Assembly (NCBI GenBank): GCA_964605715.1
Contig: CAZSDV010000033.1
Location: forward strand, 1-24,185
Direction: 5' to 3'
DNA from: JAPUME01 sp964605715
GTDB lineage: Bacteria > Acidobacteriota > Terriglobia > UBA7540 > JAPUME01
Length of the DNA: 24,185 nucleotides
In this document: positions 23,099 through 24,185 of the stretch, piece by piece
How the letters are laid out: each line of letters starts with the position of its first letter
Numbering within the stretch: position 1 is the stretch's first letter
Translations under genes and position numbers: made by a program
The notes under the pieces: generated by a model
What the model was told of the DNA's origin: nothing
The model's database searches: none
The model's input: the letters and a program-made list of their open reading frames with translations, nothing else

Positions 23099-23803
23099 AT
23101 GCTAAAAGCATCTCAAAATATCTTTTCAAAGTTGATTCTTCTTCTCGCGATAGGTCTTATGCCTGTGGCTCTCTACATGGTTTTTATCTACGCACCAGAG
23201 GAAGCTTCAATGGGGGCGGTGCAGCGGATCTTCTATTTCCATGTCTCTTCAGCCTGGATTGCCTTTTTCAGCTATTTTGTGGTTTTTATAGGAAGCTTGG
23301 GTTATCTCATCAGGCGCAGCTCAAGGATGGATAGCCTAGCTCATGGAGCAGGCGAGGTAGGATTTGTTTTTTGTAGTTTAGTATTGATTACCGGTCCCCT
23401 TTGGGCGAAGCCTGTCTGGGGGATTTGGTGGCCCTGGGATGCTCGGATCACCTCCACTTTCGTACTTTGGTTGCTTTACGCATCTTATGTTGTCGTCCGG
23501 CACTTTTTTGAGGAGTCAGGTCGATCTGCTACATTGGCCGCAGTCGTGGGTATTATTGGGTTTATTGATGTTCCAGTAGTATATTTCTCAATTCGTTGGT
23601 GGAGGACCCATCACCCGGCACCGGTAATTATGGGTGGTGAAGGGTCGGGCCTGGACCCGCAGATGTATACTACCCTTTGGGTAACGATGGCAGCCTTTTT
23701 GGCTCTGTTTTCTTATCTTCTCTGGCAGGTATATACACTTCGGAGGGTAGAAAGTAAGATTTTTTCGATACGCCGGCAGCTGGTTATTTTAGGTCTAAAG
23801 TAG
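23099..23803 (+). CDS. ccmC: heme export protein CcmC
   Basis: WWD-domain membrane protein that loads heme onto CcmE. 234 residues with six membrane helices. Conserved features: IFYFHVSSAW (heme-ligand-type His near 50), the WWD motif AKPVWGIWWPWDARITST (from residue 103) and SIRWWRTHHPAP (second conserved His region). The ATG at 23099 has a good GAGGAG site inside the end of ccmB. Being the short form (not a CcsA fusion) with CcmE, F, A and B alongside, CcmC is the natural reading. Confidence 0.96.
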   Translation: MLKASQNIFSKLILLLAIGLMPVALYMVFIYAPEEASMGAVQRIFYFHVSSAWIAFFSYFVVFIGSLGYLIRRSSRMDSLAHGAGEVGFVFCSLVLITGPLWAKPVWGIWWPWDARITSTFVLWLLYASYVVVRHFFEESGRSATLAAVVGIIGFIDVPVVYFSIRWWRTHHPAPVIMGGEGSGLDPQMYTTLWVTMAAFLALFSYLLWQVYTLRRVESKIFSIRRQLVILGLK

Positions 23804-23812
23804 AGGATTTCA

Positions 23813-23974
23813 ATGGGAATGAACTATTTGGTGGCAGCTTACTTACTAATTTGGGCAGCGCTTTGTGTGTTTCTGGTCCAAATTTTCAGGCGGCAAGGGA
23901 GATTGCTAGGGGAGCTCGAACGGTTAAGAGATGAGATAAAAAGGCTCAAAATGGGCAACTCAATGGATTCCTGA
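23813..23974 (+). CDS. ccmD: CcmD-like small membrane protein
   Basis: 53 residues: a single membrane helix (about 4-24, NYLVAAYLLIWAALCVFLVQ) followed by a basic, coiled-coil-like tail (LGELERLRDEIKRLK). This is the architecture of CcmD, which helps release holo-CcmE from CcmC. It follows ccmC by nine bases, and a GAGGA site overlaps the ccmC stop. CcmD is poorly conserved, so the call rests mainly on size, topology and position. A second in-frame ATG at codon 3 is possible. Confidence 0.85.
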   Translation: MGMNYLVAAYLLIWAALCVFLVQIFRRQGRLLGELERLRDEIKRLKMGNSMDS

Positions 23975-24077
23975 TCCTCCTTAGCTTAAACGTTCTTGTG
24001 ATTACTCAAGGGAAGTTCCTTCAGAATCTACAAAAAATAAAACTCCAAGCGGTACCTGTTTTATATCTTAATAGTAT

Positions 24078-24093
24078 CCTTGGTCTTGCAAGG
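24078..24093 (+). promoter_or_regulatory. hairpin overlapping the ribosome site of the last gene
   Basis: CCTTG, 6-base loop, CAAGG: a 5-base stem whose 3' arm contains the AAGG of the Shine-Dalgarno AAGGTG before the ATG at 24105. It could limit ribosome access. Short stem, weak evidence. The rest of 23975-24104 has no clear terminator. Confidence 0.3.
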
Positions 24094-24104
24094 TGACGTC
24101 TTTG

Positions 24105-24185
24105 ATGGAACCCAAAGTTCAAATTTCTTTGGACCTTACTAGTATCCCTGAGGCCATGGAAATGGCGCGTATAGCTGTTCGTGCT
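24105..24185 (+). CDS. start of an OMP decarboxylase/hexulose-6-phosphate synthase-like (HUMPS) protein, cut by window
   Basis: Only 27 codons are visible. The N-terminus reads MEPKVQISLDLTSIPEAM then EMARIAVRA, matching the first beta strand and helix of the HUMPS barrel family (LQVALDL...DLDEAI/A...A in hexulose-6-phosphate synthases). SLDL would hold the first active-site Asp. The start is ATG 24105 with AAGGTG at 24090-24095; GTG 24093 is in frame but lacks a site. The genuine pyrF lies at 3598, so this would be a paralogue with another substrate. Too short to be sure. Confidence 0.45.
   Translation, partial: MEPKVQISLDLTSIPEAMEMARIAVRA

Noticed and set aside
1..24185. Search for tRNA, CRISPR arrays, insertion sequences, prophage or defence genes
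   Set aside because: No repeats with regular spacers, transposase motifs or cloverleaf signatures were recognised; all long frames fit housekeeping or respiratory genes.

Overview
The window reads as a chromosomal segment of an uncultured Gram-negative bacterium, most likely an Acidobacteriota member known from a metagenome assembly. This is an inference. It rests on the cytochrome c maturation cluster, which has a CXXXY-type CcmE, a cysteine-rich CcmH, a zinc-ribbon CcmI-like protein and a carboxypeptidase-regulatory-like membrane protein inserted before ccmA. It also rests on futalosine-type menaquinone synthesis (mqnD), the RlpA and MltG envelope genes, and a run of ten N marking a scaffold join at 9923-9932. 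Nearly all the DNA is housekeeping sequence. I see no tRNA, rRNA, SRP RNA, CRISPR array, insertion sequence or prophage gene. Start codons are unusually varied, with many GTG and TTG and one probable ATT.

Layout. 1-1196 (-): 3'-truncated M20 metallopeptidase. 1468-4329 (+): ruvX, mltG (4-base overlap), an unrecognised 181-residue protein and pyrF. 4403-6617 (-): pyrB-pyrC, overlapping by 8 bases and convergent with pyrF. 6882-11615 (-): the translation/secretion operon ffh-rpsP-khpA-rimM-trmD-rplS-rnhB. 11895-13579 (-): rlpA, a HIT-family hydrolase and a small putative lipoprotein. 13853-14785 (+): a rhomboid protease with an N-terminal zinc ribbon. 14832-15386 (-): a PgsA-type CDP-alcohol phosphatidyltransferase. 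15770-16597 (+): mqnD. 16929-23974 (+): cytochrome c maturation cluster ccmE-ccmF-ccmH-ccmI-like-carboxypeptidase-like-ccmA-ccmB-ccmC-ccmD-like. 24105-end (+): the first 27 codons of an OMP decarboxylase/hexulose-phosphate synthase-like protein.

How the genes work together. pyrB, pyrC and pyrF supply three steps of de novo UMP synthesis. The ffh operon joins co-translational targeting (Ffh) to ribosome parts (S16, L19), ribosome assembly (RimM, KhpA), tRNA m1G37 methylation (TrmD) and RNA-primer removal (RNase HII). MqnD contributes to menaquinone, and the Ccm cluster exports heme and attaches it to c-type cytochromes, so the right half of the window equips a respiratory chain. MltG, RlpA and the phosphatidyltransferase serve cell wall and membrane synthesis.

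The observations most worth a second look are the probable ATT start of ccmA behind a strong Shine-Dalgarno, the Asn in place of the Mg-binding Thr in the Ffh P-loop, and the unusual composition of the Ccm machinery.
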